From: Prado023 sp963774745
GTDB lineage: Bacteria > Actinomycetota > Actinomycetes > S36-B12 > CAIYMF01
DNA: 64,000 bases
Direction: 5' to 3'
NCBI GenBank assembly: GCA_963774745.1
Contig: CAVZGE010000003.1
Coordinates: 744,001 to 808,000, forward strand
Shown: positions 25,198-35,400 of the stretch, in pieces
Layout: each line of letters opens with the position of its first letter
Numbering within the stretch: position 1 is the first letter of the stretch
Translations under genes and position numbers: made by a program
Notes under the pieces: generated by a model
The model's input: only the letters and a program-made list of their open reading frames with translations
Database searches by the model: none
What the model was told of the DNA's origin: nothing

Positions 25198-26205
25198 TCA
25201 GGGCAGGGCCGGGCGCCGCGCGGGCTCCGGTGCGGCGCCGTCGGGCAGTGCGGTTCCGTCGGGCAGTGCGGCGCCCCCCGATGCCCCCGCGGCAGCACCG
25301 GGGCCGGTGTAGTCCTCGCCGTAGGCGCCCTTCGCCGGACGGCTGCGCTTGGCCGGCAGGACGGTCCCCGGCGCCAACCTGCGGCTGGCCAGCAGGAAGC
25401 CGGTGTGCCCGGTCATCCGGTGGTCCGGGCGCACGGCCAGGCCCTCGAGGTGCCAGGTGCGCAGCATCAGCTCGCTGGCCGCCGGCTCGGTGAACCGCCC
25501 GTCCGCCCGCAGGGTCTCGGCCATCCGGGACAGCTGGGTCGTCGTGGCCAGGTAGACCACCACGATCCCGCCGGGCATGAGGGCGTCGGCAACGGCGTCC
25601 ACGCACTCCCACGGTGCCAGCATGTCCAGGACCACGCGGTGCACGCCGGTCTGCGCCAGCCGCTCCTGGAGGTCGCCGACCTCCACCGTCCAGTTCGGTT
25701 GCGGGCCGCCGAGGAACCGCTCGACGTTGCCGCGCGCGATCTCGGCGAAGTCCGGGCGCCGCTCGAAGGACGTGACCCGGCCGGTCGGGCCGACCGCACG
25801 CAGCAGCGAGCAGGTCAGCGCCCCGGAGCCGACCCCGGCCTCGACCACGTGGGCCCCGGGGAAGATGTCGGCCAGGCCCACGATCGCTGCGGCGTCCTTG
25901 GGGTAGATGACCGTCGCCCCGCGCGGCATGGAGAGGACGAAGTCGCGCAGCAGGGGCCGCAGCACCAGGTACGGGACGCCGGCGAGCGTGGTCACCACGA
26001 TGCCCTCGGGCTGCCCGATGAGGGCGTCGTGGGCAAGTGCGCCCTTGTGGGTGTGGAACTCCTTGCCCGGGACCAGGGCGAACGTGTGGTGGCGCCCCTT
26101 GGGGTCGGTCAGCTGCACGAGGTCCCCGGGCTGCAGCGGACCATGCCGGTCAGCGCGGGGCGCGGGAGGGGCGGTCGGGGCGGTCGGCTCGGTCGGGGCG
26201 GTCAT
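25198..26205 (-). CDS. trmI: tRNA (adenine-58-N1)-methyltransferase TrmI
   Basis: A SAM-dependent enzyme that makes m1A58 in the T-loop of tRNA. The 335-residue chain has the N-terminal small domain (LVQLTDPKGRHHTFALVPGK) and the SAM-binding motif VVEAGVGSGALTCSLLRAVG near residue 120, followed by VVLDMLAPWE. The C-terminus is a low-complexity Ala/Pro tail with an imperfect repeat (ALPDGTALPDGAA) encoded by a short tandem DNA duplication near 25240-25275. It lies upstream of mpa, its usual actinobacterial neighbour, and is followed by a 133-bp gap without a visible gene. Confidence 0.92.
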   Translation of the reverse strand: MTAPTEPTAPTAPPAPRADRHGPLQPGDLVQLTDPKGRHHTFALVPGKEFHTHKGALAHDALIGQPEGIVVTTLAGVPYLVLRPLLRDFVLSMPRGATVIYPKDAAAIVGLADIFPGAHVVEAGVGSGALTCSLLRAVGPTGRVTSFERRPDFAEIARGNVERFLGGPQPNWTVEVGDLQERLAQTGVHRVVLDMLAPWECVDAVADALMPGGIVVVYLATTTQLSRMAETLRADGRFTEPAASELMLRTWHLEGLAVRPDHRMTGHTGFLLASRRLAPGTVLPAKRSRPAKGAYGEDYTGPGAAAGASGGAALPDGTALPDGAAPEPARRPALP

Positions 26206-26214
26206 GGGCTGACC

Positions 26215-27327
26215 CTATGCGCCGCCGGCCCCCGGGGTGTCGGCCTTCAGGGCGGCCTCGATGTCCGCCACGAGCAGCACGCCGTAGACCAGGCCCTGGG
26301 GATCGACCACGAGCAGCTCCTCCCTACCCCGCCGGGCGACCTCCGTGAGCAGCTCGGTGCCGGCCACGTCCCGGCCGATGGCCCCCTCTGCGTCCAGGGG
26401 ACGCGCCACGGTCGCCACCGACACCCACGGTCGGCGCTGCTCGGGCACGGCGGCGATCGCGTCGTGCTGCCCGATCCCGGTGGGCACCCCGCGGGCGTCG
26501 ACGATCACCAGCGCTCCGGCCCCCGCCGCGGTGGCCCGGCGGATGGCCTCGGCAAGCGGCAGGTCGCGATCCACCGGGATGGCCCGCCGGGCCAGCCCGC
26601 CCGCGGTCAGCGCCCCGGCCCGGGTGCGCAGGTCGACCGCGCGCAGCTGGGTGGTCGCGCCCGTGTAGAGCATCGCCGCCACCAGGCCGGCGACCACGTA
26701 CACGAGCAGGTCGGGGCGCGAACCGGTCAGCAGCGACAGGGCGAGCGGGGACAGCAGCGTGAGCAGGGCCACGCCCCGCCCGACCCACGCCGCGACGACG
26801 GTGCCGCGTCGCTCGGAGCCGGACGCCGCCCAGATCAGGCAGCGCAGCACGTTGCCGCCGTCCAGCGGGATCCCGGGCAGGGAGTTGTAGATGCCGATGA
26901 TGACATTGGCCCAGGTCAGGGCCCGGGCCAGAACCCCCGCCGCGCTCGCCGGGTCCAGGACGGTGGTCGCCGCGTAGGTGACGCCGGCGAGGGCGAACGT
27001 CGCGATCGGGCCCGCGGCGGCCACCGCCGCCTCCGCCATCGGCGCCTGGCGGCTGCGCTCGAAGTGCGTGACCCCGCCGAGCAGCTGCAGCACGACCCGG
27101 TGGACGCCGAAGCCGAACGCCCGCGCCACCAGGGCGTGCGCGAACTCGTGCACGAGGGTGGCCAGGCTCAGCAGCACCGCGAAGGCCAGCGCCAGCATCC
27201 ACGGGCTCCAGATGCTGTCGATCGTGAACGCGGGGATCCACAGGTAGGCCAGCAGCGCGACACCCAGGATCCCGCTCGGGGGGACCTCCACGGGGATCCC
27301 GGCGATACGCATCGTCGGGGTGGCCAT
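26215..27327 (-). CDS. Site-2-protease-type zinc metalloprotease with CBS domains
   Basis: A 370-residue M50 intramembrane protease. The zinc motif is HEFAH (H60, E61, H64) in a membrane helix, and the third ligand is in GIPLDGGNVLRCL near residue 165. About six hydrophobic segments fill residues 10-230, and a C-terminal pair of CBS-like repeats (GALVIVDARGVPTGIGQHD, then ELLVVDPQGLVYGVLLVAD) could sense nucleotides. Start ATG 27325-27327; its ribosome site is weak. It lies 9 bp upstream of trmI. The substrate is unknown. This is distinct from Rip1 at 55996-57357. Confidence 0.88.
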   Translation of the reverse strand: MATPTMRIAGIPVEVPPSGILGVALLAYLWIPAFTIDSIWSPWMLALAFAVLLSLATLVHEFAHALVARAFGFGVHRVVLQLLGGVTHFERSRQAPMAEAAVAAAGPIATFALAGVTYAATTVLDPASAAGVLARALTWANVIIGIYNSLPGIPLDGGNVLRCLIWAASGSERRGTVVAAWVGRGVALLTLLSPLALSLLTGSRPDLLVYVVAGLVAAMLYTGATTQLRAVDLRTRAGALTAGGLARRAIPVDRDLPLAEAIRRATAAGAGALVIVDARGVPTGIGQHDAIAAVPEQRRPWVSVATVARPLDAEGAIGRDVAGTELLTEVARRGREELLVVDPQGLVYGVLLVADIEAALKADTPGAGGA

Positions 27328-27423
27328 CGATCCATCGTAGGCGTGCTGCTGGGCTGGTGGCGCCGGGCGCCGGACACGGCGACGTGCGCGGCTCGTGTCG
27401 GACCCCCGACGTAGGTTGTCGTC

Positions 27424-28257
27424 ATGCCCGATCCGAGCGACCTCACCCAGCGGCCCACCCGTTCGCTGTCGCCCTCGCGTGCCCTGGACTTCCAGTCCTG
27501 CCCGCTGCTGTACCGCTTCCGCGTCCTCGACCGCCTGCCCGAGCCACCCAGTCCGGCCGCCGTGCGCGGGACGCTGGTGCACTCGGTGCTCGAGGCGCTC
27601 TACGACCTCCCCGCCGACCAGCGGACCCTCGACGAGGCGATCGGTCTCGTCGGCCCGCAGTGGGACCTCCTGGTGGCGCAGCGCCCCGAGGTGGTCGGCA
27701 TGCTGGCGCAGGCCGGCACGGAGCCGCTGGAGTGGCTCCGCGGGGCCGGTGACCTCGTCGAGGCGTACTTCGCGATGGAGGACCCCACCCGGCTCGAGCC
27801 GGCTGCCCGCGAGCTGCAGGTGCAGGCCGAGCTGCCCTCGGGGCTGGTGCTTCGCGGCTTCGTCGACCGCCTCGATCGTGCGCCCACCGGGCAGTTGCGG
27901 GTCGTGGACTACAAGACCGGCAAGCCCCCGGGCGTCGGGTTCGAGGCGCGGGCGATGTTCCAGATGCGCTTCTACGCCCTGGCCCTCTGGCACACGCACG
28001 GCGAGCTGCCGACCGTGCTGCAGCTGATGTACCTGTCCACCGGCGTCGTCCTGCGCTACGAGCCCGACGAGGAGGACCTGCGGGCGATGCAGCGCAAGGT
28101 CGAGGCGCTGTGGACGGCGATCGAGCGCGCGATGGAGTCCGGCGACTGGCGGGCCAGGCCCTCCGCGCTGTGCGCGTGGTGCGCCCACCAGTCGCTGTGC
28201 CCCGAGTGGGGCGGCACTCCCCCGCCGCTGCCGGTGGCAGGCGTCAGCGCGAGCTGA
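27424..28257 (+). CDS. RecB-like PD-(D/E)XK nuclease with four-Cys cluster
   Basis: A 277-residue single-domain exonuclease of the RecB/Cas4-like family. Motifs in order: SLSPSRALDFQSCPLLYRFR, RGTLVHSVLEALYDLP, and the catalytic core RGFVDRLDR ... RVVDYKTGKPP (the D...DxK triad). C26 together with C250, C253 and C259 (CAWCAHQSLCPEWG) gives the four-cysteine layout that binds an iron-sulfur cluster in AddB- and Cas4-type nucleases. It is divergent from the S2P gene and convergent with ftsX, with only 14 bp between stops. No CRISPR array or helicase partner is adjacent, so a repair role is more likely than adaptation. Confidence 0.88.
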   Translation: MPDPSDLTQRPTRSLSPSRALDFQSCPLLYRFRVLDRLPEPPSPAAVRGTLVHSVLEALYDLPADQRTLDEAIGLVGPQWDLLVAQRPEVVGMLAQAGTEPLEWLRGAGDLVEAYFAMEDPTRLEPAARELQVQAELPSGLVLRGFVDRLDRAPTGQLRVVDYKTGKPPGVGFEARAMFQMRFYALALWHTHGELPTVLQLMYLSTGVVLRYEPDEEDLRAMQRKVEALWTAIERAMESGDWRARPSALCAWCAHQSLCPEWGGTPPPLPVAGVSAS

Positions 28258-28271
28258 CGCCCCGGCGCCTG

Positions 28272-30806
28272 CTACTCCGTCCGGATGGCCATCAGCACGT
28301 CGAGGTTCGCCGCGCGCCGGGCCGGCCAGACCGCCGCGAGCACGCCCACGACGGCGGTCGCCACGAGCACCACCACGATCAGGGTCCAGGGGATGGCCAG
28401 CTCGGTGATCCCGTCGTTGACCAGCAGCCGCTGCAGGGCGACGCCGAGCAGCAGGCCGAGGGCCACCCCGGTGAACGCGCCGAAGAAGCTGATCACGATC
28501 GACTCCCAGCGGATCATCGTGCGGACCTGCTTGCGCAGCATGCCCACCGCCCGCAGCATCCCGATCTCCCGGGTGCGCTCGATGATGGACAGCGCGAGCG
28601 TGTTGATCACGCCGAAGATGGCGATGATGACGCTGAGCCCCAGAAGTGCGTACACCAGGCTCAGCAGCTGGTTGATCTGGCCGGAGATCGTCTCCTTGAA
28701 CTCGGTCTGGTCCAGGATCTGCACCGTCGGGTAGGCGGCCTGGATCGCGTCGAGCTCGGCCCGGACCGCCACGAGATCGGCATCGGGCTGCAGGGGCGCG
28801 TAGAGGAACGAGTCGACCACGGGCAGCCCGGCGGCCTCCATCGTCGCCAACGAGACCGCCCACCCGGAGAAGGCCGCCTGACCCTCGTAGAGCTGCTTGA
28901 GCTCGAGGGAGTCCTTCTGGCCGTTGCCCCAGGTCACCTCGATGGTGTCCCCGATGGCCACGCCGGCGGTGGCGGCCGTCTCGATGTCGACGACGATCCC
29001 GCCGGAGGCCAGTGCGGCGGCCTCCATGCCCAGGGTCTGCACCTGCCCGATCGTGTCCGGCTCGACCCCGGTGACGGTCACCTCGGAACCCTCGATGACC
29101 GCCGGGGCCTGCCGGACGCGCGAGACCAGGGCAATGCCGGGAACGGCCTCGATCGCGTCGCCGACCTCGGTGGAGAACGGCACGAAGCTGGTGGGCTGCA
29201 CGATGAAGTCCGCAGTCACGACCTCGTCGACCAGTGCGTCGGTCGACTTGGTGGTCGAGGAGCCGAGCACGCCGATCGCGGTCACGAGGGCCAGCCCCAC
29301 GAGGATCGCCGTGGCGGTCGCCGCGGTCCGCCGCCGGTCGCGCTGGGCGTTGCGCACCGCGAGCGTTCCCACCGAGCCCAGGCGGGTCACCGGGGCGCCG
29401 ACTGCGCCCACGAGGCCGCGGCTGAAGACGGGGGCCAGGACGATCACGCCGAGCAGCAGCCCGAAGGCCCCCAGCCCGGCCACGGTCAGCCGGCGGGGCA
29501 GGTCCTCGCCCAGGACCGCGACCAGGAGCGCAACGGCCCCCAGCCCGGTGAGCAGGCCGCCAACGATCCCGCGCACGCGCAGGCCCTTGGCGGGGAGGGC
29601 GACCTCGTCGCGCATCGCCGCGACCGGAGGCACCTGGGACGCGCGACGCGCGGGGAACCAGGCCGCAACGACGGTGACGATGACACCGACGGCCATGCCC
29701 AGGACGAGCGTCCGGGGCGCCAGGACCAGGTTGCCGGCGGGGAGCTCGGCGCCGATGACACCGAGCAGCTCGCGCAGCCCGAGGGCGACCCCGATGCCCA
29801 GCAGGATCCCGAGTGCGCCGCCGAGCAGCCCGAGCAGGAAGGCCTCGCCGACCACGGACCACGTGATCTGGCGCTTGCTGGCACCGATCGCCCGCAGCAG
29901 CGCCAGCTCGCGGGTGCGCCGCGCGACCAGCATCGAGAAGGTGTTGAGGATGATGAAGGTGCCCACGAAGAGTGCGATGAACGCGAAGACGAGCAGGAAC
30001 GTGTTGATGAACCCGAGCGCCGTGCTGAGCTGATCGGCGGCCTCGTCCTGGAGCTCCTGCCCAGTGGCCACCTTGAAGCCGGGCCCGAGCAGCGCGGTCA
30101 GGTCGTCACGCAGGCCCTCGGGCGTGGTCCCCTCGTCGCCGACGACCGACACCTGGTTCCAGGCGTCCTCACCGAGGAACGTCTCCTGGGCGTACTCGCG
30201 GTCGAAGAGGGTGAGGGTGGCCCCGGCCAGGCCGCCGCTGACCCCGTACCGGGCCAGGCCGACCAGCGGTGCCTCGATCCGCGGGCCCTGGGTCACCACG
30301 GTGACCGTGTCGCCGACCTCGAACCCGCCCTTCTCGGCGGTCTGCAGGTCGACGACGATCTCCTCGGGGGCACTCGGGGCACGGCCCTCCACCAGGGACA
30401 GCCCACTGAGCTGGGGATCATCGGGGTACTCGGGGAAGGAGAACCCGAACTGCGGCGGTCCGTTCCCGCCGATGGGCTCCCCCGCCTCGTCGATCAGGGT
30501 GACCCCGAGGACCTGGACGTCACCGGTGGCCCGGGCCACCCCGGGCAGGTCGCGCACGTCGTCGAGGACGGATTGGGGAACCACGGACACCACCGAGCCG
30601 CGACCGTCGTCGGCACCGACCTCGAGCTGCTGGGTCACCACGACGTCCGGGACCTCGTTGGCGAAGAGCTCGTCGAACGTGCCCTTGAGGGTGTCGGTGA
30701 AGATGAACGTGCCCACCACGAAGGCCACGCCGAGCACGACGGCCAGCCCGGACAGCAGCATCCGGGCCTTGTGCGCCTTCAGCGAGCGCCACGTTGCCTT
30801 GAGCAT
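28272..30806 (-). CDS. ABC transporter permease, MacB/FtsX family
   Basis: An 844-residue permease. One N-terminal membrane helix is followed by an extracytoplasmic MacB-like core (about 40-240), then three membrane helices (near 265-400). The pattern then repeats: a helix pair, a second extracytoplasmic domain and a final three-helix FtsX domain ending with VGVLAAVWPARRAANLDVLM. The duplication is typical of large actinobacterial exporters of lipids, peptides or drugs. It starts 4 bp after its ATPase partner's stop. Confidence 0.92.
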   Translation of the reverse strand: MLKATWRSLKAHKARMLLSGLAVVLGVAFVVGTFIFTDTLKGTFDELFANEVPDVVVTQQLEVGADDGRGSVVSVVPQSVLDDVRDLPGVARATGDVQVLGVTLIDEAGEPIGGNGPPQFGFSFPEYPDDPQLSGLSLVEGRAPSAPEEIVVDLQTAEKGGFEVGDTVTVVTQGPRIEAPLVGLARYGVSGGLAGATLTLFDREYAQETFLGEDAWNQVSVVGDEGTTPEGLRDDLTALLGPGFKVATGQELQDEAADQLSTALGFINTFLLVFAFIALFVGTFIILNTFSMLVARRTRELALLRAIGASKRQITWSVVGEAFLLGLLGGALGILLGIGVALGLRELLGVIGAELPAGNLVLAPRTLVLGMAVGVIVTVVAAWFPARRASQVPPVAAMRDEVALPAKGLRVRGIVGGLLTGLGAVALLVAVLGEDLPRRLTVAGLGAFGLLLGVIVLAPVFSRGLVGAVGAPVTRLGSVGTLAVRNAQRDRRRTAATATAILVGLALVTAIGVLGSSTTKSTDALVDEVVTADFIVQPTSFVPFSTEVGDAIEAVPGIALVSRVRQAPAVIEGSEVTVTGVEPDTIGQVQTLGMEAAALASGGIVVDIETAATAGVAIGDTIEVTWGNGQKDSLELKQLYEGQAAFSGWAVSLATMEAAGLPVVDSFLYAPLQPDADLVAVRAELDAIQAAYPTVQILDQTEFKETISGQINQLLSLVYALLGLSVIIAIFGVINTLALSIIERTREIGMLRAVGMLRKQVRTMIRWESIVISFFGAFTGVALGLLLGVALQRLLVNDGITELAIPWTLIVVVLVATAVVGVLAAVWPARRAANLDVLMAIRTE

Positions 30807-30810
30807 GCGC

Positions 30811-31692
30811 TCAGCCCTGCTCGGAGGTGGTGTCCGGGGCGACAGTCTGGGACGTCGACCCCGCGCGCCCGGAGGACGGCGGGTACTCGATGCTCACCGG
30901 CTCGGAGGGCACCGAGCCATGCGCGCCGGCGGCCTGCTCGAAGGTCATCATGCGCTCGAGGATGGCCGGGGCGTCCGGGTCCACGAGCTCGTCGACGAAC
31001 ACGCCGTCGGCCAGGAACACCACGCGGTCGGCGTAGGCCGCGGCATGCGCGTCGTGGGTGACCATCACGATCGTCTGGCCGAACTCGTCGACGCTGCGGC
31101 GCAGGAACCCGAGCACCTCGGCACCGGAGCGCGAGTCGAGGTTCCCGGTGGGCTCGTCGGCGAAGATGATGTCGGGCCGGGTCGCCATGGCGCGGGCGCA
31201 GGCCACGCGCTGCTGCTGGCCACCGGAGAGCTCGCTGGGGCGGTGGGTGAGCCGGTCGGCCAGGCCGACGGTCCCGACCACGAGGTCGAACCACTCGCGA
31301 TCGACGCTGCGTCCGGCGATGTCCAGCGGCAGCGTGATGTTCTCCTCGGCGGTCAGCGTGGGCACCAGGTTGAAGGCCTGGAACACGAAGCCCATGCGCT
31401 CGCGGCGCAGCCGGGTGAGGTCGTTGTCCTTCATGGTGGTCAGGTCCGAGTCACCGATGAACACCTTGCCCGCCGATGCCGAGTCCAGGCCCGCCATGCA
31501 GTGCATGAGCGTCGACTTGCCCGAGCCGGAGGGTCCCATGATCGCGGTGAACCGGCCGACCTCGAACTGGACATCGACCGAGCGCAGGGCCACGACCTGG
31601 GTCTCCCCCTCGCCATAGACCTTGCTCAGCCCCACGGCACGAGCCGCGGGGCCGCCAGGCTGGGACACGTTCGCGGCAGTTGCCTCAGACAT
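30811..31692 (-). CDS. ABC transporter ATP-binding protein (LolD/MacB type)
   Basis: A 293-residue ATPase partner of the permease downstream. Walker A is GPSGSGKSTLM, the signature is LSGGQQQRVACARA, Walker B is DIIFADEPTG, and the switch His is in MVTHDAHAAAYADR. The C-terminal 60 residues are an acidic, Pro/Ser-rich tail beyond the usual domain. It forms a two-gene operon with the permease. Confidence 0.93.
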   Translation of the reverse strand: MSEATAANVSQPGGPAARAVGLSKVYGEGETQVVALRSVDVQFEVGRFTAIMGPSGSGKSTLMHCMAGLDSASAGKVFIGDSDLTTMKDNDLTRLRRERMGFVFQAFNLVPTLTAEENITLPLDIAGRSVDREWFDLVVGTVGLADRLTHRPSELSGGQQQRVACARAMATRPDIIFADEPTGNLDSRSGAEVLGFLRRSVDEFGQTIVMVTHDAHAAAYADRVVFLADGVFVDELVDPDAPAILERMMTFEQAAGAHGSVPSEPVSIEYPPSSGRAGSTSQTVAPDTTSEQG

Positions 31693-31790
31693 AGGGGGAC
31701 CTCTCTGGAGTCAGGCGCCCAGTTTAGGGGCGTTCGGCCGCATCCGCCCCATCCCCGTCCACAGCTGCCGGGCCTCCCCGGGCCGGGCCC

Positions 31791-32450
31791 TCAGCCGACG
31801 AGCGCGGCCAGTCCCGCCAGGTCCAACCCAACGAGCGACTCGCGCACCACGATGCGCTCGCCCGCCGCCACCGGGACCGCGTGCGGAACCGCCACGACCG
31901 TCGCACCGGCCGACCAAGCCGAGCGCACGCCGTTCAGCGAGTCCTCCAGCACGATCGCCCTGGAGATGTCGATCCCCAACAGGTCGGCGGCGTGCAGGTA
32001 GGGCATCGGGTCGGGCTTGCTGCGCGCAACCTCGTCCCCTGCGACGCTGACCGGGAACACCGGCAGCCCCGACCGGGCCAGGAACGCGAGCACGAGGTCG
32101 ACGATCGGGCGCACGGAGGCCGAGACGAGGGCGAACGGCAGGCCCGAGCCGGCCACCGCGGTGAGCAGCTCGCCCGCTCCCGGCTGGATCGGGATCTCGG
32201 CGCCCTCGAGGCGCTCGAGCATCGAGCTGATCAGCAGGTCGGCGACCTGCTCGTCGGTGGTGTCGGTCGGCGAGATGCCGCGGATGTAGGCCGTCGCATG
32301 TGCCATCGACGCCCCCATGATGGCCCGCTGGTCGGCCTCGGACCACGTCCCCCCGAGGGCCGCCAGGGTCGCGTGCTCGACCTCGAGCCACACCGGCTCG
32401 GTGTTCACCAGAAGGCCGTCCATGTCGAACAGGACCGCGGAGAGTGTCAT
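31791..32450 (-). CDS. HAD-family phosphatase (beta-phosphoglucomutase-like)
   Basis: A 219-residue haloacid-dehalogenase hydrolase. Motif I is FDMDGLLVNTEP with the nucleophilic Asp; motif II is VSASVRPIVD; motif III/IV is the Lys in KPDPMPY and the acidic pair in IVLEDSLNGV. The helical cap and the DGLLVNTE form place it with sugar-phosphate phosphatases and mutases. It starts 14 bp after the metH stop with AGGA about 9 nt upstream, so it may be cotranscribed with metH. The substrate is unknown. Confidence 0.88.
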   Translation of the reverse strand: MTLSAVLFDMDGLLVNTEPVWLEVEHATLAALGGTWSEADQRAIMGASMAHATAYIRGISPTDTTDEQVADLLISSMLERLEGAEIPIQPGAGELLTAVAGSGLPFALVSASVRPIVDLVLAFLARSGLPVFPVSVAGDEVARSKPDPMPYLHAADLLGIDISRAIVLEDSLNGVRSAWSAGATVVAVPHAVPVAAGERIVVRESLVGLDLAGLAALVG

Positions 32451-32464
32451 GGGTGCACGTCCTG

Positions 32465-35400
32465 TCAGCCGGCGTTGTAGTAGCTGGCTTCGGGGTGGTG
32501 CACGATCAGCGCCGAGGTGGACTGCTCCGGGTGCAGCTGGAACTCCTCGGAGAGCTCCACGCCGATCCGGGAGGGGTCCAGGAGGTCGACCAGGACCGTC
32601 TGCTGCTCGACGTCCGGGCAGGCCGGGTAGCCGAAGGAGTACCGCTCCCCCTGGTAGGACTGCTTGGTGATCAGCTGGGTGCGGTCCACGGCGTCGGCCG
32701 AGTCGATGCCCAGCTCCGCGCGGATCCGGGAGTGCCAGTACTCGGCCAGGGCCTCGGTGAGCTGGACCGACAGGCCGTGCAGCTCGACGTACTCGCGGTA
32801 GGAGTTGGCCTCGAACAGCTCGGCAGCCGCCGCGGAGACCGCGGAGCCCATCGTCACGACATGGAACGCCACCACATCGGGGCGCCCCTCGGCCAGCACC
32901 GCCTCGCGGGGCCGGAAGAAGTCGGCCAGGCACAGGTGCCGGTCGCGGCTCTGGCGCGGGAAGGGCAGCCGGTGCAGCTCGACGGGCTGCCAGCCGTGCT
33001 CCAGCGGGCGTTCGCCGGCCTCGGCCAGGCCGGTGGGGTCGAGGATCACCAGCTCGTCGCCCTCGCTCCAGCACGGGTAGTACCCGTAGATGACCGCCGC
33101 CCCCAGCAGGCCCTCGGTATGGACGCGGTCGAGCCACATCCGCAACCTCGGCCGACCCTCAACCTCAACTAGAGCGTTATAGTCCGGTCCGTCCCCTCGG
33201 GAGGACTTCAGCCCCCACTGCCCGAGGAAGAGGGCGCGCTCGTCGAGGTACGCCGAGTAGTCGGCAAGGCGGATGCCCTTCACGACGCGCGACCCCCAGA
33301 ACGGCGGGGTCGGCACCGGGTTGTCGACCGCGACGTCGCTGCGCGCGGGGATCTCCCCGACGTCGCGGGTGCCGCTGCCTCGACGAGCCACCTTCCGGGT
33401 GCGCAGCGCGGGCAGCTCGGCACCCGGCTCGCCGCGCTTGACCGACATGAACGCATCCATCAGCCGCAGGCCCTCGAAGGCGTCGCGGGCGTAGCGGACA
33501 TCCCCGGCGAAGATGTTGGCCAGGTCCTCCTCGACGAACGCGCGGGTCAGGGCGGCCCCGCCGAGCATGACCGGCCACCGCTGCGCCACCCCGCGGTCGT
33601 TCATCTCCTCGAGGTTCTCCTTCATGATCACCGTGCTCTTCACGAGCAGGCCCGACATGCCGATCAGGTCGGCGTCGTGCTCGGCGGCGGCGTCGAGGAT
33701 GGCGTTGACCGGCTGCTTGATGCCGATGTTCACGACCGTGTAGCCGTTGTTGGTCAGGATGATGTCGACCAGGTTCTTGCCGATGTCGTGCACGTCACCC
33801 TTGACCGTGGCCAGGACGATCGTGCCCTTGCCGGCGGACTCCTCGCCCTCGACCTTCTCCATGTGCGGCTCGAGGTACGCCACGGCGGTCTTCATGACCT
33901 CGGCGCTGTTGAGCACGAACGGCAGCTGCATGTCGCCGCGGCCGAACAGCTCGCCGACCTCCTTCATGCCCGCCAGGAGGGTGTCGTTGATGATCTGCAG
34001 CGCGGGCTGGGTCAGCAGCGCCTCGTCGAGGTCGGCCTCCAGCCCCGAGCGCTCGCCGTCGATGATCCGCCGCTGCAGCCGCTCGACCAGGGGCAGGGCG
34101 GCGAGCTCCTCGGCCTTCGACTCCTTGGACACCTGGGCGCTGACTCCGGCGAACAGGTCGAGGAACCGGCCCAGCGGGTCGTAGCTGACGGTGCCGTCCT
34201 CGGCGTACTCCCGGCGGTCGTAGACCAGGTCGCGCGCGACCGCCAGCTGCTCCTCGCCGATCCGGGCGATCGGAAGGATCTTGCTGGCATGCACGATCGC
34301 CGAGTCCAGGCCCGCCTCGATGCACTCGTGCAGGAACACCGAGTTCAGCACCTGCCGCGCAGCAGGGTTCAGGCCGAACGAGATGTTGGACAGCCCCAGG
34401 GTGGTCTGCACCTCGGGATGGGCGTGCTTGATCCGGCGGATCGCCTCGATGGTCTCGATGCCATCGCGACGGGTCTCCTCCTGGCCGGTGGCGATCGGGA
34501 ACGTCAGGCAGTCGACGAGCACGTCCTGCGGGCGGGATGCCGTGGTTGTCGCGCAGGTCGGTGATGAGGCGGTCGGCGACCCGCAGCCTTCCAGTCGGCG
34601 GTGCGCGCCTGGCCCTCCTCGTCGATGGTCAGGGCGACCACAGCCGCGCCGTACTCCTTGATCAGCGGCACGATCTGGGCGAACCGCGAGCCCGGGCCGT
34701 CGCCATCCTCGTAGTTGACCGAGTTCACGACCGCGCGCCCGCCCAGCATCTGCAGGCCCGCCTCGAGCACCGCCGGCTCGGTCGAGTCCAGCACGATCGG
34801 CAGGGTGGAGGCGGTGGCCAGCCGGCCGGCCAGCTCGCGCATGTCCCCGGCCCCGTCGCGGCCGACGTAGTCCACGCACAGGTCCAGGAGGTGGGCGCCG
34901 TCGCGGATCTGCTCACGCGCGATCTCGACGCAGGCCTCCCAGTCCTGGGCCAGCATCGCCTCGCGGAAGGCCTTGGACCCGTTGGCGTTCGTGCGCTCCC
35001 CGATGGACAGGTAGGAGGTGTCCTGGCGGAACGGCACGGACTGGTAGAGGGAGGCCGCGGCCGCCTCGGTGATGTGCTCGCGGGGCCGGACCTCGCGCCC
35101 GCCCACGCGCTCGACGACGGCGCGCAGGTGCTCGGGCGTGGTGCCGCAGCACCCGCCGACCAGGGCCAGGCCGTAGTCGCTGGTGAAGTGGTCGTGCGCC
35201 GCCGCCAGCTCGGCGGGTGCCAGCGGGTAGTGGGCGCCGTCGGCGGTGAGCACGGGCAGCCCCGCGTTGGGCATCGCCGAAACGGCCACCCTCGCGTAGC
35301 GCGACAGGTGGCGCAGGTGCTCGCTCATCTCCGCCGGCCCGGTGGCGCAGTTCAGGCCGATCACGTCGATCCCCAGGGGCTCCAGCGCGGTGAGCGCAGC

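Noticed and set aside
25235..25280. Short tandem repeat at the 3' end of trmI
   Set aside because: It encodes a low-complexity Ala/Leu/Pro/Asp tail and is explained by local slippage in coding sequence.
27424..28257. Cas4 of a CRISPR system
   Set aside because: No cas1, cas2 or repeat array is nearby, and the length and C-terminal cysteine arrangement fit the actinobacterial RecB-like family equally well.
26215..29862. A minus-strand open frame of 1215 codons reaching the S2P stop
   Set aside because: Only its last 370 codons are family-like. The remainder is the antisense shadow of the nuclease and an alternate frame of the ABC permease.
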